NCBI RefSeq assembly: GCF_005080745.1 | Contig: NZ_CP033004.1 | Coordinates: 454,192-469,005, forward strand | Length of the DNA: 14,814 nt | Source of the DNA: Buchnera aphidicola (Melaphis rhois) | Lineage (GTDB): Bacteria > Pseudomonadota > Gammaproteobacteria > Enterobacterales > Enterobacteriaceae | Direction of reading: 5' to 3' | Shown: positions 7,778-14,814 of the stretch, in pieces | How positions within the stretch are numbered: position 1 is the stretch's first letter | How the letters are laid out: each line of letters begins with the position of its first letter | The notes under the pieces: model-generated | What the model was told of the DNA's origin: nothing | Database searches by the model: none | What the model saw: the letters and a program-made list of their open reading frames with translations, nothing else | Made by a program: the position numbers and the translations under genes

Positions 7778-8893
7778 TTATAATTTAATGAGTATTTTTA
7801 ACATGCGTCGTAACGGTTCTGAAGCCCCCCATAACAATTGATCTCCGACAGTAAATGCAGATATATATTTTTTCCCAATATTTAATTTTCTTATCCTTCC
7901 TACGGGAGTTAATAACGTTCCAGTTACTGCAGCAGGAGTTAAATTATTAATAGTAAAATCAATCTCATTAGGAATTACTCGTGTCCAACGATTGTGATGA
8001 GATATAATACTTTCAATATCAAACATAGAAATATCTTTTTTTAACTTAATTACAAACGACTGACTATGACATCTCAAAGATCCAACTCGAACACATAATC
8101 CATCTATTACAATATTTTTCTTAGATGACAATATTTTATTTGTTTCAGCTTGAATTTTCCATTCTTCTCTACTTTGTCCATTTTTAACTTTAACATCAAT
8201 CCAAGGTATCAAACTACCTGCTAATGGGACACAAAAATAATTAGTAGGAAAAGAATCAGCCGAACTGATTCTACTGACTTTTTTCTCTATATCTAAAATA
8301 GATTTAGATGGATTATTTATATCATTAGAAATCCCGTTACAAATTGAGCTCATTTGAGTTAATAATTCAATCATATGTAATGCACCACTTCCAGATGCTG
8401 CTTGATAAGTGGAAACAGTCATCCAATCAATTAAATCATGAGAAAACAGTCCTCCTAATGACATTAACATTAAACTAACAGTACAATTTCCACCTATAAA
8501 AGTTTTAATGCCATTATCTATAGACCTATTAATTACTGACAAATTTACTGGATCTAATACAATTACCGCTTCACTTGTCATTCTTAAACAAGATGCAGCA
8601 TCAATCCAAAATCCTTTCCAACCACTATGTCTCAATTTATAATATATATCATTAGTATAATCACTTCCTTGACACGTAATAATGATATCTAATACTTTTA
8701 ATGCATCAATATCATAAGCATCTTTTAAACTGCCATAATAATTTCCATTAACAATTGGACCTTTTTGATCAACTTGAGATGTAGAAAAAAAAACTGGATC
8801 AAAATGATAAAAATCATTTTCTTCTTCCATTCTCTGCATTAAAACTGATCCAACCATCCCTCTCCATCCTACTAAACCTACAAGCTTTTTCAT
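7778..8893 (-). CDS. asd: Aspartate-semialdehyde dehydrogenase
   Basis: 371 residues (E. coli 367), the only minus-strand gene here. It reduces aspartyl phosphate with NADPH to aspartate semialdehyde, the branch point for diaminopimelate/lysine and homoserine/threonine. Seen: [15 protein letters not shown], the NADP-binding loop, at 8-22; TCQGSDYTN at 73-81; the active-site Cys137 in [15 protein letters not shown] (E. coli C135); Gln164 in TYQAASG; Arg269 and His276 in [14 protein letters not shown] (E. coli R267 and H274); and [20 protein letters not shown]. Two arginines of E. coli GARHMREL are Leu and Ile here (GALHMIEL), but they are not among the catalytic residues I know. A T9 run in the mRNA is in frame. 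A gene for nutritional amino acids fits a symbiont that feeds its host. It is divergent from yhgN, its neighbour in E. coli too. Confidence 0.98.
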   Translation of the reverse strand: MKKLVGLVGWRGMVGSVLMQRMEEENDFYHFDPVFFSTSQVDQKGPIVNGNYYGSLKDAYDIDALKVLDIIITCQGSDYTNDIYYKLRHSGWKGFWIDAASCLRMTSEAVIVLDPVNLSVINRSIDNGIKTFIGGNCTVSLMLMSLGGLFSHDLIDWMTVSTYQAASGSGALHMIELLTQMSSICNGISNDINNPSKSILDIEKKVSRISSADSFPTNYFCVPLAGSLIPWIDVKVKNGQSREEWKIQAETNKILSSKKNIVIDGLCVRVGSLRCHSQSFVIKLKKDISMFDIESIISHHNRWTRVIPNEIDFTINNLTPAAVTGTLLTPVGRIRKLNIGKKYISAFTVGDQLLWGASEPLRRMLKILIKL

Positions 8894-9320
8894 TATTTAT
8901 TTTACCAAGTGATGTAAAATTGAAAATAGAAAATTCTAATAATATTAAACATATGTAATTTAAAATAAGTAACTAAAAAAAATATTTTGAATAGGTATAC
9001 ATTTAACTGAACATAACAAAATAATTACAAGTAACTTTACTAATTTTAAAAATTTTAAAATATTAAAAAGTTAAATATATAATTTTATCTTGAGCTAATT
9101 ACCTTATAATTTCATTATAAATAATTTACTTATTTTGTAATATATGTTTAATATATACAAATATATATTAATATATATTATATCTTGCATATTTTAATTA
9201 TTTTAAAAATTAAATTCTGTTTTTTAAAAATTATTCGATAACATTTATAACACAATATTATTATAAATATAATTCTCATATTTTTTTAAATTTATTAAAA
9301 TATTTTAATAAGAGTGAATT
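8894..9320. other. 427-base non-coding region between divergent asd and yhgN
   Basis: Very A+T-rich with no recognised gene, tRNA or small RNA. It must hold both promoters. A TATAAT lies at 9105-9110 and a TATAAA at 9116-9121 on the plus strand, but no -35 box at normal spacing stands out, so I do not call a promoter. Positions 9160-9179 are a perfect 20-bp palindrome that is also two copies of AATATATATT, inside a longer AT-repeat stretch (about 9151-9181). The yhgN ribosome site AAGAG is at 9310-9314. Confidence 0.6.
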
Positions 9321-9914
9321 ATGAACGAAATGATTTCTTCAACTATTTTATTAATTTTGATTATGGATCCATTGGGAAATCTTCCTATATTCATGTCTAT
9401 ATTAAAAAATTTAAAACCAAATCGTCGTCGTATTGTTTTATTACGAGAAATGATAGTGGCATTATTAATAATGTTGTTATTTTTATTCGCAGGCGAAAAT
9501 ATTCTTGTATTTCTAAATTTGAAAACCGAAACAGTTTCTATATCCGGTGGAATAATTTTATTTTTAATAGCAATCAAAATGATTTTTCCTTCTTATAAAT
9601 ATGAAAAAAATACGAAGAAAACCAGAGAAGAACCTTTTTTAGTCCCCTTAGCGATTCCGTTAGTAGCAGGACCATCACTATTAGCTACATTGATATTATT
9701 ATCACATGAATATCTGAATAAAATAGTGTATTTAACTGGATCTCTTTTAATAGCTTGGACTTGTACAGTAATAATTTTATTATCATCCAACATGTTTTTG
9801 AGACTATTTGGTTCTAAAGGAGTAGATGCACTAGAACGATTGATGGGTTTAATTTTAATTATGCTATCCACTCAAATGTTTTTAGATGGCGTAAAATCTT
9901 GGTTTCAAACTTAA
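9321..9914 (+). CDS. yhgN: MarC-family inner membrane protein YhgN
   Basis: 197 residues, the same length as E. coli YhgN, with near-identical blocks: LLILIMDPLGNLPIFMSILK, ETVSISGGIILFLIAIKMIFP, EEPFLVPLAIPLVAGPSLLATL and GVDALERLMGLILIMLSTQMFLDG. It is a polytopic membrane protein with about six hydrophobic segments. The family function is not established; the old antibiotic-resistance link of MarC was withdrawn, and transport is only a guess. An AAGAG ribosome site lies 6 bases before the ATG. The next gene in E. coli, on the other side, is asd, and the pair is kept here in divergent orientation. It appears to be a one-gene unit, since 320 non-coding bases follow. Confidence 0.96.
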   Translation: MNEMISSTILLILIMDPLGNLPIFMSILKNLKPNRRRIVLLREMIVALLIMLLFLFAGENILVFLNLKTETVSISGGIILFLIAIKMIFPSYKYEKNTKKTREEPFLVPLAIPLVAGPSLLATLILLSHEYLNKIVYLTGSLLIAWTCTVIILLSSNMFLRLFGSKGVDALERLMGLILIMLSTQMFLDGVKSWFQT

Positions 9915-10021
9915 ATAACAATATACACAAAACCATTATAAAAATATTCATGTACTTTTAATACATCTTATAATAACGTCATTACTACCTATAAAATTAA
10001 ATATATAAAACATTCTATAAT

Positions 10022-10050
10022 CGAATAACATTCATATAATTGAATATTCG
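10022..10050 (+). terminator. Possible stem-loop after yhgN
   Basis: CGAATA (10022-10027) and TTCA (10031-10034) pair with TGAA (10041-10044) and TATTCG (10045-10050), leaving a 3-base ACA bulge and a TATAAT loop. It is 107 bases after the yhgN stop and has no T-run, so the terminator role is only a guess. Confidence 0.3.
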
Positions 10051-10094
10051 TAATATCAAGTAAAAACAAAATATATGTTCAATTCATTTTGTTA

Positions 10095-10123
10095 TTTACA
10101 TTTGAAATATCAAAATATATATT
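10095..10123 (+). promoter_or_regulatory. Candidate promoter for pgk-fbaA
   Basis: TTTACA (10095-10100) and TATATT (10118-10123) each match the sigma-70 consensus at five of six bases with a 17-base spacer, and lie about 110 bases before the pgk start. Chance matches are common in DNA this A+T-rich. Confidence 0.35.
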
Positions 10124-10160
10124 TATGATTAATGTAATTAACTTTGAACAAAACCATATC

Positions 10161-10202
10161 AATTCTAAAAAATTTTTAAAACTAATTTAATCTTTTAGAA
10201 TT
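10161..10202 (+). promoter_or_regulatory. Stem-loop in the pgk leader
   Basis: A perfect 10-bp inverted repeat: AATTCTAAAA at 10161-10170 and TTTTAGAATT at 10193-10202, with a 22-base loop, followed by TTATTTCTTTA. It lies 33 bases before the pgk start and after the candidate promoter, so it could act as a leader structure or a weak terminator of upstream transcription. It has a single G-C pair per arm, so the stem is weak. Confidence 0.35.
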
Positions 10203-10234
10203 TTATTTCTTTACATATTTTTAATGGTAAAAAC

Positions 10235-11392
10235 ATGCCAATAATAAAAATAACAGATCTAAACCTTTCAAATAAAAGAGTACTTATACGATCAGATTTA
10301 AACGTACCAATACAAAATAAAAAAATCATATCTTATGCTCGAATTAACGCATCGCTTCCAACTATTAAACTAGCATTAAAAAATAATGCAAAAGTTATTG
10401 TTGCTTCACATTTAGGTAGACCAAAAGAAGGTTTTTATGATTCAGAATTGTCATTATTTCCTATCTTTAAATATTTTCAAGAAATATTTAAAAAGTATAA
10501 AGTATACTTTTGCAAAAATTATTTAAATGGTATAGAGACTAAATCAGGTGAATTAACTATATTAGAAAACGTACGATTTAATAAAGGAGAAAAAAACAAT
10601 AATAAACATTTATCTAAAACATATGCCAACTTATGTGATATATTTGTTATGGACGCATTTGGTTCACTACATAGAAATGAATCATCTACTTACGGTCTAT
10701 CAAAATATTCAAAAATCGCCTGTTCTGGACTACTTTTAGAATCAGAACTTACAGCGTTAAAAAAAATTATAAAAAAACCAATTCGACCTATGATTACAAT
10801 CGTTGGGGGTGCAAAAGTATCTACTAAATTCAATTTATTAAAATCACTAGCAAAAATATCGGATACTTTGATAGTAGGGGGAGGTATTGCTAATACTTTT
10901 ATAGCTATTGATAATAATGTTGGAAAATCTCTATACGAACCCAATTTTATTCATCAAGCTAAATTACTACGTGATAACTATAATATTTTTATACCAATAG
11001 ATTCTAAAGTAAGTACTACTTTTAACGAAAATAGTATAGGAATTACTAAAAAAGTTTCTGATATTGATATGAATGAAGAAATCATGGATTTTGGAGAAAA
11101 TACTATAACAAAAATGTTACCAATATTACAACAGGCAAAAACTATTCTTTGGAATGGACCCATCGGGGTATTTGAATTTAAAAATTTTCGAAAAGGGACA
11201 ACGGCTTTAGCACAAACTATTGCAAATAGTAATGCTTTTTCTGTAGCTGGAGGGGGGGATACTTTATCTGTAATAGAAATATTAAATATAACAAGCAAAA
11301 TTTCTTATATATCTACAGGTGGAGGTTCCTTTCTAAAATTTTTAGAACAAGAAGAATTTCCTATAATAAAGTTATTAGAACGTTTTATTTAA
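10235..11392 (+). CDS. pgk: Phosphoglycerate kinase
   Basis: 385 residues (E. coli 387), a cytosolic glycolytic enzyme moving phosphate from 1,3-bisphosphoglycerate to ADP. The N-terminal substrate domain shows RSDLNVP (19-25), SHLGRP (58-63), ENVRFNKGE (111-119) and MDAFGSLHR (139-147). The C-terminal nucleotide domain shows GGAKVSTK (191-198), VGGGIANTF (214-222), WNGPIGVFEF (306-315) and AGGGDT (338-343), and ends with STGGGSFLKFLE. All are the expected family motifs with no gap of note. The start aligns with E. coli (MPIIKITDL against MSVIKMTDL). fbaA follows after 48 bases with no terminator between, so the two are probably one operon, as in E. coli epd-pgk-fbaA. epd itself is missing upstream. 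Confidence 0.98.
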   Translation: MPIIKITDLNLSNKRVLIRSDLNVPIQNKKIISYARINASLPTIKLALKNNAKVIVASHLGRPKEGFYDSELSLFPIFKYFQEIFKKYKVYFCKNYLNGIETKSGELTILENVRFNKGEKNNNKHLSKTYANLCDIFVMDAFGSLHRNESSTYGLSKYSKIACSGLLLESELTALKKIIKKPIRPMITIVGGAKVSTKFNLLKSLAKISDTLIVGGGIANTFIAIDNNVGKSLYEPNFIHQAKLLRDNYNIFIPIDSKVSTTFNENSIGITKKVSDIDMNEEIMDFGENTITKMLPILQQAKTILWNGPIGVFEFKNFRKGTTALAQTIANSNAFSVAGGGDTLSVIEILNITSKISYISTGGGSFLKFLEQEEFPIIKLLERFI

Positions 11393-11440
11393 TAATACAA
11401 TAGCTTTATATATATTAAAATTTTAAATGAGAAATTAACG

Positions 11441-12520
11441 ATGTGTAATATTTCAAAATTTATACAGCCAGGTGTAGTAAACGGAAATGACGCACTAAAA
11501 ATATTTAAAATAGCTAAAGAAAATCTTTTTGCAATACCTTCAATAAACTGCATAGGACATGATTCCATAAATATTGTTCTAGAAACAGCAAGAAAAGTTA
11601 ATAGCCCAGTTGCAATACAATTTTCTTATGGAGGTTCAATTTTTATTGCGGGAAAAGGATTAAAAAAAAATAAAATACATCAACAAGCAGCATTAGGAGC
11701 TATATCAGGTGCTCAACACGTACATTTAATGGCAAAACATTATGAAATTCCTGTAATTTTGCATACTGATCACTGCAATAAAAATATGCTACCTTGGATA
11801 GACGAACTAATAAAAGAAGGAAAACGATACTTCAGAATTAATGATACACCTCTTTTTACTTCACATATGATAGATCTATCACATGAACCACTAGAATTCA
11901 ATTTAAACATTTGCTCAAAATATTTAAAAAAAATTAAAAATATTAATATGATGTTAGAAATAGAACTAGGATGTACTGGAGGAGAAGAAGACGGAATTGA
12001 CAATACGGATATAGATAATTCATTTTTATATACTAAACCAGTCGATGTTAATTTAGCATATGAACGATTATCTCCAATAAGTCCATGTTTTACTATTGCA
12101 GCATCTTTTGGAAATATACACGGAGTATATCGATCAGGAAATGTTCACTTAAAACCTATCATTTTAAAAAATTCACAAAAATATGTTAGAGAAAAACATA
12201 ATTTATCCTTTAATCCATTAAATTTTGTTTTTCATGGGGGATCTGGATCTTCGTTAGAAGATATTCAACAATCTATACAATATGGTGTAGTAAAAATGAA
12301 TGTTGATACTGATGTCCAGTGGGCAGCTTGGAAAGGAATATTAGAATTTTATAAAAAAAACAAAACTTATTTACAAAACCAACTAGGTAATCCGTTAGGA
12401 TCAGACAAACCTAACAAAAAATATTATGATCCAAGAACTTGGATTCGCGCTTCTCAAAAATCAGTAGCACATTACTTACAATACATATTTAAAGTATTAA
12501 ATTCTTATAATACTTTGTAA
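11441..12520 (+). CDS. fbaA: Class II fructose-1,6-bisphosphate aldolase
   Basis: 359 residues, the same length as E. coli FbaA. It is a zinc enzyme that splits fructose-1,6-bisphosphate into glyceraldehyde-3-phosphate and dihydroxyacetone phosphate. Visible active residues, one higher than the usual Met-less numbering: Asp110 and His111 in LHTDHC, Glu175 and Glu182-Glu183 in EIELGCTGGEEDG, His227 in SFGNIHGVY and His265 in FHGGSGSS. QLGNPLG and PNKKYYDPRTW are further family blocks. An A9 tract at 11662-11670 (GLKKNKI) is in frame. The start is supported by alignment; a weak GAGA lies about 8 bases ahead. It is cotranscribed with pgk by spacing, and a terminator follows at 12549-12590. Confidence 0.98.
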   Translation: MCNISKFIQPGVVNGNDALKIFKIAKENLFAIPSINCIGHDSINIVLETARKVNSPVAIQFSYGGSIFIAGKGLKKNKIHQQAALGAISGAQHVHLMAKHYEIPVILHTDHCNKNMLPWIDELIKEGKRYFRINDTPLFTSHMIDLSHEPLEFNLNICSKYLKKIKNINMMLEIELGCTGGEEDGIDNTDIDNSFLYTKPVDVNLAYERLSPISPCFTIAASFGNIHGVYRSGNVHLKPIILKNSQKYVREKHNLSFNPLNFVFHGGSGSSLEDIQQSIQYGVVKMNVDTDVQWAAWKGILEFYKKNKTYLQNQLGNPLGSDKPNKKYYDPRTWIRASQKSVAHYLQYIFKVLNSYNTL

Positions 12521-12548
12521 AACAACTATCACTATCATATACATTTTT

Positions 12549-12590
12549 AAAAAGTTAGAGGAGAACAAATATTATTCTCCCTAATTTTCT
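12549..12590 (+). terminator. Intrinsic terminator of pgk-fbaA
   Basis: TTAGAGGAGAA (12555-12565) pairs with TTCTCCCTAA (12575-12584) with one bulged A. The flanking A-run (12549-12553) can pair with TTTT at 12585-12588, with a bulged G. The loop is CAAATATTA and the stem ends in TTTTCT. It is by far the most G+C-rich stem in the window's intergenic DNA and lies 28 bases after the fbaA stop, so mscS needs its own promoter in 12591-12665. Confidence 0.75.
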
Positions 12591-12665
12591 ATATAAAATA
12601 ACATGAATTGTTACGTTTTTCATCATTAATGTTAATTACATAATACTTTAAAGAACATAAAAAAT

Positions 12666-13517
12666 ATGAAAAAATTAAACGTGGTTAACGATATTAATCA
12701 TGCAGGAAATTGGTTAATCCGAAACCAAGAAATCTTATTAAGTTATTTTATTAATCTCGTATCTGCAACTATGATACTAATAGTAGGTTTTTTTATAGCC
12801 AGAATCAGTTCAAATATTATTAATAGAGTATTAATTACTAGAAATATAGATACTACTGTTTCTGGGTTTTTAGCTGCACTAGTGAGATACATATTTATTA
12901 CATTTGCATTAATAGCTTCATTAGGATGTATTGGAGTTCAAACTACTTCTGTAATTGCCATATTAGGTGCAGCTGGAATGGCTATTGGATTAGCTTTACA
13001 AGGTTCTTTATCTAATTTTGCAGCAGGAGTTTTATTAGTAATATTAAGACCACTACGTACTGGAGAATATGTAAATTTAGAAAATATATCAGGAACAGTG
13101 TTGAGTATTCATATATTTTATACTACTCTTCGAACCTTAGACGGTAAAATTGTTGTCATACCGAATGGTAAAATTATATCAGGTAATATAATCAATTATT
13201 CTAGAGAAAAAATAAGAAGAAATGAATTTATTATTAGTGTTTCGTATGATTCTGATATTGATTTAGTGATTAAAGTATTAAAAAATGTTGTAGAAAACGA
13301 AGATAGAGTGTTAAAAGACAAAGATATTATTGTTGGATTAAGTGAACTAGCACCATCTTCATTAAATTTTATCGTACGCTGCTGGAGTAGCACTGATGAA
13401 TTAAATATAGTATATTGGGATCTAATGGCACAATTTAAAAAGGCTTTAGATTTAAATAATATTGAGATTCCTTATCCTCAACTTAAAATACATGGCTACA
13501 GAAAAATAACAAAATAA
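12666..13517 (+). CDS. mscS: Small-conductance mechanosensitive channel MscS
   Basis: 283 residues (E. coli 286), a homoheptameric inner-membrane channel that releases solutes on osmotic downshock. Three membrane segments lie at about 28-46, 68-88 and 95-127. The pore helix reads [25 protein letters not shown], keeping Leu109 and the hinge glycines 113 and 121. The first gate residue, Leu105 in E. coli, is Met here. The cytosolic vestibule follows with [28 protein letters not shown] (two parts: beta domain and PNG), [13 protein letters not shown] and [12 protein letters not shown]. An AAAGAAC site precedes the start, and [11 protein letters not shown] aligns with E. coli MEDLNVVDSIN. It follows fbaA as in E. 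coli, but after a terminator, so it is transcribed on its own or with recC, which is 32 bases on. Confidence 0.97.
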   Translation: MKKLNVVNDINHAGNWLIRNQEILLSYFINLVSATMILIVGFFIARISSNIINRVLITRNIDTTVSGFLAALVRYIFITFALIASLGCIGVQTTSVIAILGAAGMAIGLALQGSLSNFAAGVLLVILRPLRTGEYVNLENISGTVLSIHIFYTTLRTLDGKIVVIPNGKIISGNIINYSREKIRRNEFIISVSYDSDIDLVIKVLKNVVENEDRVLKDKDIIVGLSELAPSSLNFIVRCWSSTDELNIVYWDLMAQFKKALDLNNIEIPYPQLKIHGYRKITK

Positions 13518-13549
13518 AACAATTATCAATACTAATTTAATGAAAAACT

Positions 13550-14814
13550 ATGCTTATACTATATAAATCTTACAACTTAAACTTACTCGTAGAGAAAGCA
13601 TGTTCTATTTTTATCACTAATCCACTATCTGATCCATTAGAAAACGAAATATTTATTACTCCTAATAAACAAACAGATCATTGGATAAAAATTTTTATAA
13701 CTAAAAAATATTCTATAATTTCTAATATTAAATTTCTTCGATTGAACAAATTTTTTTGGAAAATATTTCAACGTATTAACACTAATTGCTATTCTAACAT
13801 AGAATTTGAAAAATATTACTTGACATGGAAAATAATGAATATCAAAGATATTAAAAATTTAACTAATGTTATCAGCAAAAACAAATTAAAATCGGAGGAA
13901 CTATTTGAAATAGCATCTTTTTTATCAAAATGCTTTGAAAAATATTTATTATACCGTCCAGATTGGATTCAAACATGGGAAAATAATCCAAAATATCATA
14001 AGAATACTGATCCATTAGTAAAAAGTTATGAACTATTATGGGCTACTATTATAAGCAATATGAAAAATAAAAATCAAATAACATGGAATTACTCAAATCT
14101 ACTTTTCCTTCTACAAGATGTAATAACACACAAAAAATTAAATATAAACCAATTTCCTTCTAGAATTTTTATTTTTGGAAATGTTTTTTTAACACCATAT
14201 AATATAATTATGTTAAATAGTATTAGTAAATTATGTTCAATACATTTTTTTTACGTTACTCCTTATCAAAACGAAGAACAAATGTTGTTAAATCAAATTA
14301 AACTTAAAAAACATAAATTAACTATGATTAAAAAAAATATATCATATTTTTTTAATGAAACAGAAAAATACAAACAACTTTTAGACAATACTATAAATAA
14401 AAAAAACAACATTAATGATACTTTACTATGGAATAAATATAGATACGAACAATATCTATTATTAAGTTTAATAAATAAAAAAGAAATAAATATATTTAAT
14501 ATAAAAAAACCAATTTGCTTGCTTCAAAAAATACAAAGAAACATAATCAAAACTAATTTTTATAAAATATGGAATAACAATAAAAAAAAAATTATGATAA
14601 AAATAAAGAAATAATATGTGTAAATGATCACTCTATTTCTATACATGTATGTAACACAATAAAAAGAGAAATTGAAATATTATATGACAATTTATTAAAT
14701 ATACTTAACGATAATCATGATATTTCGTTTCATGATATTTTAGTAATCAGTACAAATATAAATTTATACACTCCATTTATTAATTCCATATTCAATTCTA
14801 TAAATTCTAAACAC
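13550..14814 (+). CDS. recC: Exodeoxyribonuclease V subunit RecC, 5' part, frame broken at an A10 tract
   Basis: RecC joins RecB and RecD in the helicase-nuclease that processes DNA double-strand ends and reads Chi sites. The start MLILYKSYNLN matches E. coli MLRVYHSNRLD. Further matches are EKYYLTWKIM, CFEKYLLYRPDWIQTWE, FPSRIFIFGNVFLTP and LWNKYRYEQYLLLS. The first frame ends at 14612-14614 (354 residues). From the A10 tract at 14582-14591 the -1 frame carries on to the window edge: DKNKEIICVNDHSISIHVCN matches the E. coli stretch ending SSISFHVCH, followed by REIEILYDNLL, HDILVISTNINLYTPFINSIF. One added A joins them. About 420 of roughly 1,100 residues are in view. Buchnera is known to keep recBCD without recA, so an end-degrading rather than recombination role is possible. 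Whether this copy is functional cannot be told. Confidence 0.93.
14582..14591 (+). repeat. A10 tract at the recC frameshift
   Basis: A run of ten A at the point where recC shifts by -1. Eleven A would read NKKKNYDKNKEIICVND and restore the RecC frame. Confidence 0.9.

Larger units (their letters stand above)
9915..10234 (+). other. 320-base non-coding stretch between yhgN and pgk
   Basis: No gene or tRNA is seen. It holds two stem-loops (10022-10050 and 10161-10202) and a possible sigma-70-like promoter between them (10095-10123), listed separately. The layout suggests the end of the yhgN transcript and then the promoter and leader of the pgk-fbaA operon. In E. coli epd lies directly before pgk; no trace of epd is recognised here. 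Confidence 0.55.

Noticed and set aside
8498..8560. Loss of two arginines in Asd (GALHMIEL) as a sign of inactivation
   Set aside because: The catalytic Cys, His, Gln and the substrate Arg are all kept, and the gene is intact.
9305..9871. Open frames on both strands overlapping yhgN
   Set aside because: yhgN matches E. coli YhgN over its full length in one frame; the others are shadows.
10690..11298. Two minus-strand open frames within pgk
   Set aside because: They are antisense to conserved pgk motifs, with no recognisable product.
1..14814. tRNA genes, CRISPR arrays, insertion sequences or phage genes
   Set aside because: No G+C-rich cloverleaf segments, no regularly spaced repeats and no transposase or phage motifs were seen in any gap.

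Overview
The window is strongly A+T-rich, with tightly packed, recognisable gammaproteobacterial genes whose products resemble their E. coli counterparts closely. Poly(A) tracts are frequent and no mobile elements are visible. Together with the gene content (asd-yhgN, pgk-fbaA-mscS-recC, leuS-holA-nadD), this points to a reduced-genome insect endosymbiont, most probably Buchnera aphidicola from aphids. The species call is inferred from gene order and composition, not from a database search.

Layout: (1) 1-7282, plus strand: the 3' end of ybeY, then corC (ybeX), lnt, leuS, holA and nadD. In E. coli this is one block, except that gltIJKL and neighbours lie between lnt and leuS, and lptE lies between leuS and holA. 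Here lnt and leuS overlap by 23 bases, and lptE is replaced by about 200 bases of A+T-rich non-coding DNA. (2) tusA (plus) converges on asd (minus) across a perfect 14-bp stem-loop. (3) asd and yhgN diverge from a 427-base A+T-rich intergenic region. (4) A 320-base non-coding stretch with two stem-loops and a possible promoter leads into pgk-fbaA, which ends at a good intrinsic terminator. (5) mscS, then the 5' part of recC, which runs off the window.

By role: ribosome RNA maturation (ybeY), envelope and ion handling (corC, lnt, yhgN, mscS), leucine tRNA charging (leuS), DNA polymerase III clamp loading (holA), NAD synthesis (nadD), tRNA thiolation (tusA), the aspartate-family amino acid branch that makes lysine and threonine precursors (asd), glycolysis (pgk, fbaA) and DNA repair or degradation (recC).

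The most striking pattern is that holA, nadD and recC are each broken by a frameshift in the same direction (one A too few), each exactly at a run of ten A. Downstream of each tract the correct reading frame continues with good family similarity. I found no other run of ten or more A or T in the window, while runs of nine lie in frame inside intact genes. This fits either A-tract slippage restoring the frame during transcription, as described for Buchnera and Blochmannia, or homopolymer sequencing error. A second point of interest is that the LeuRS editing pocket has lost several normally invariant residues while its synthetic site is intact.
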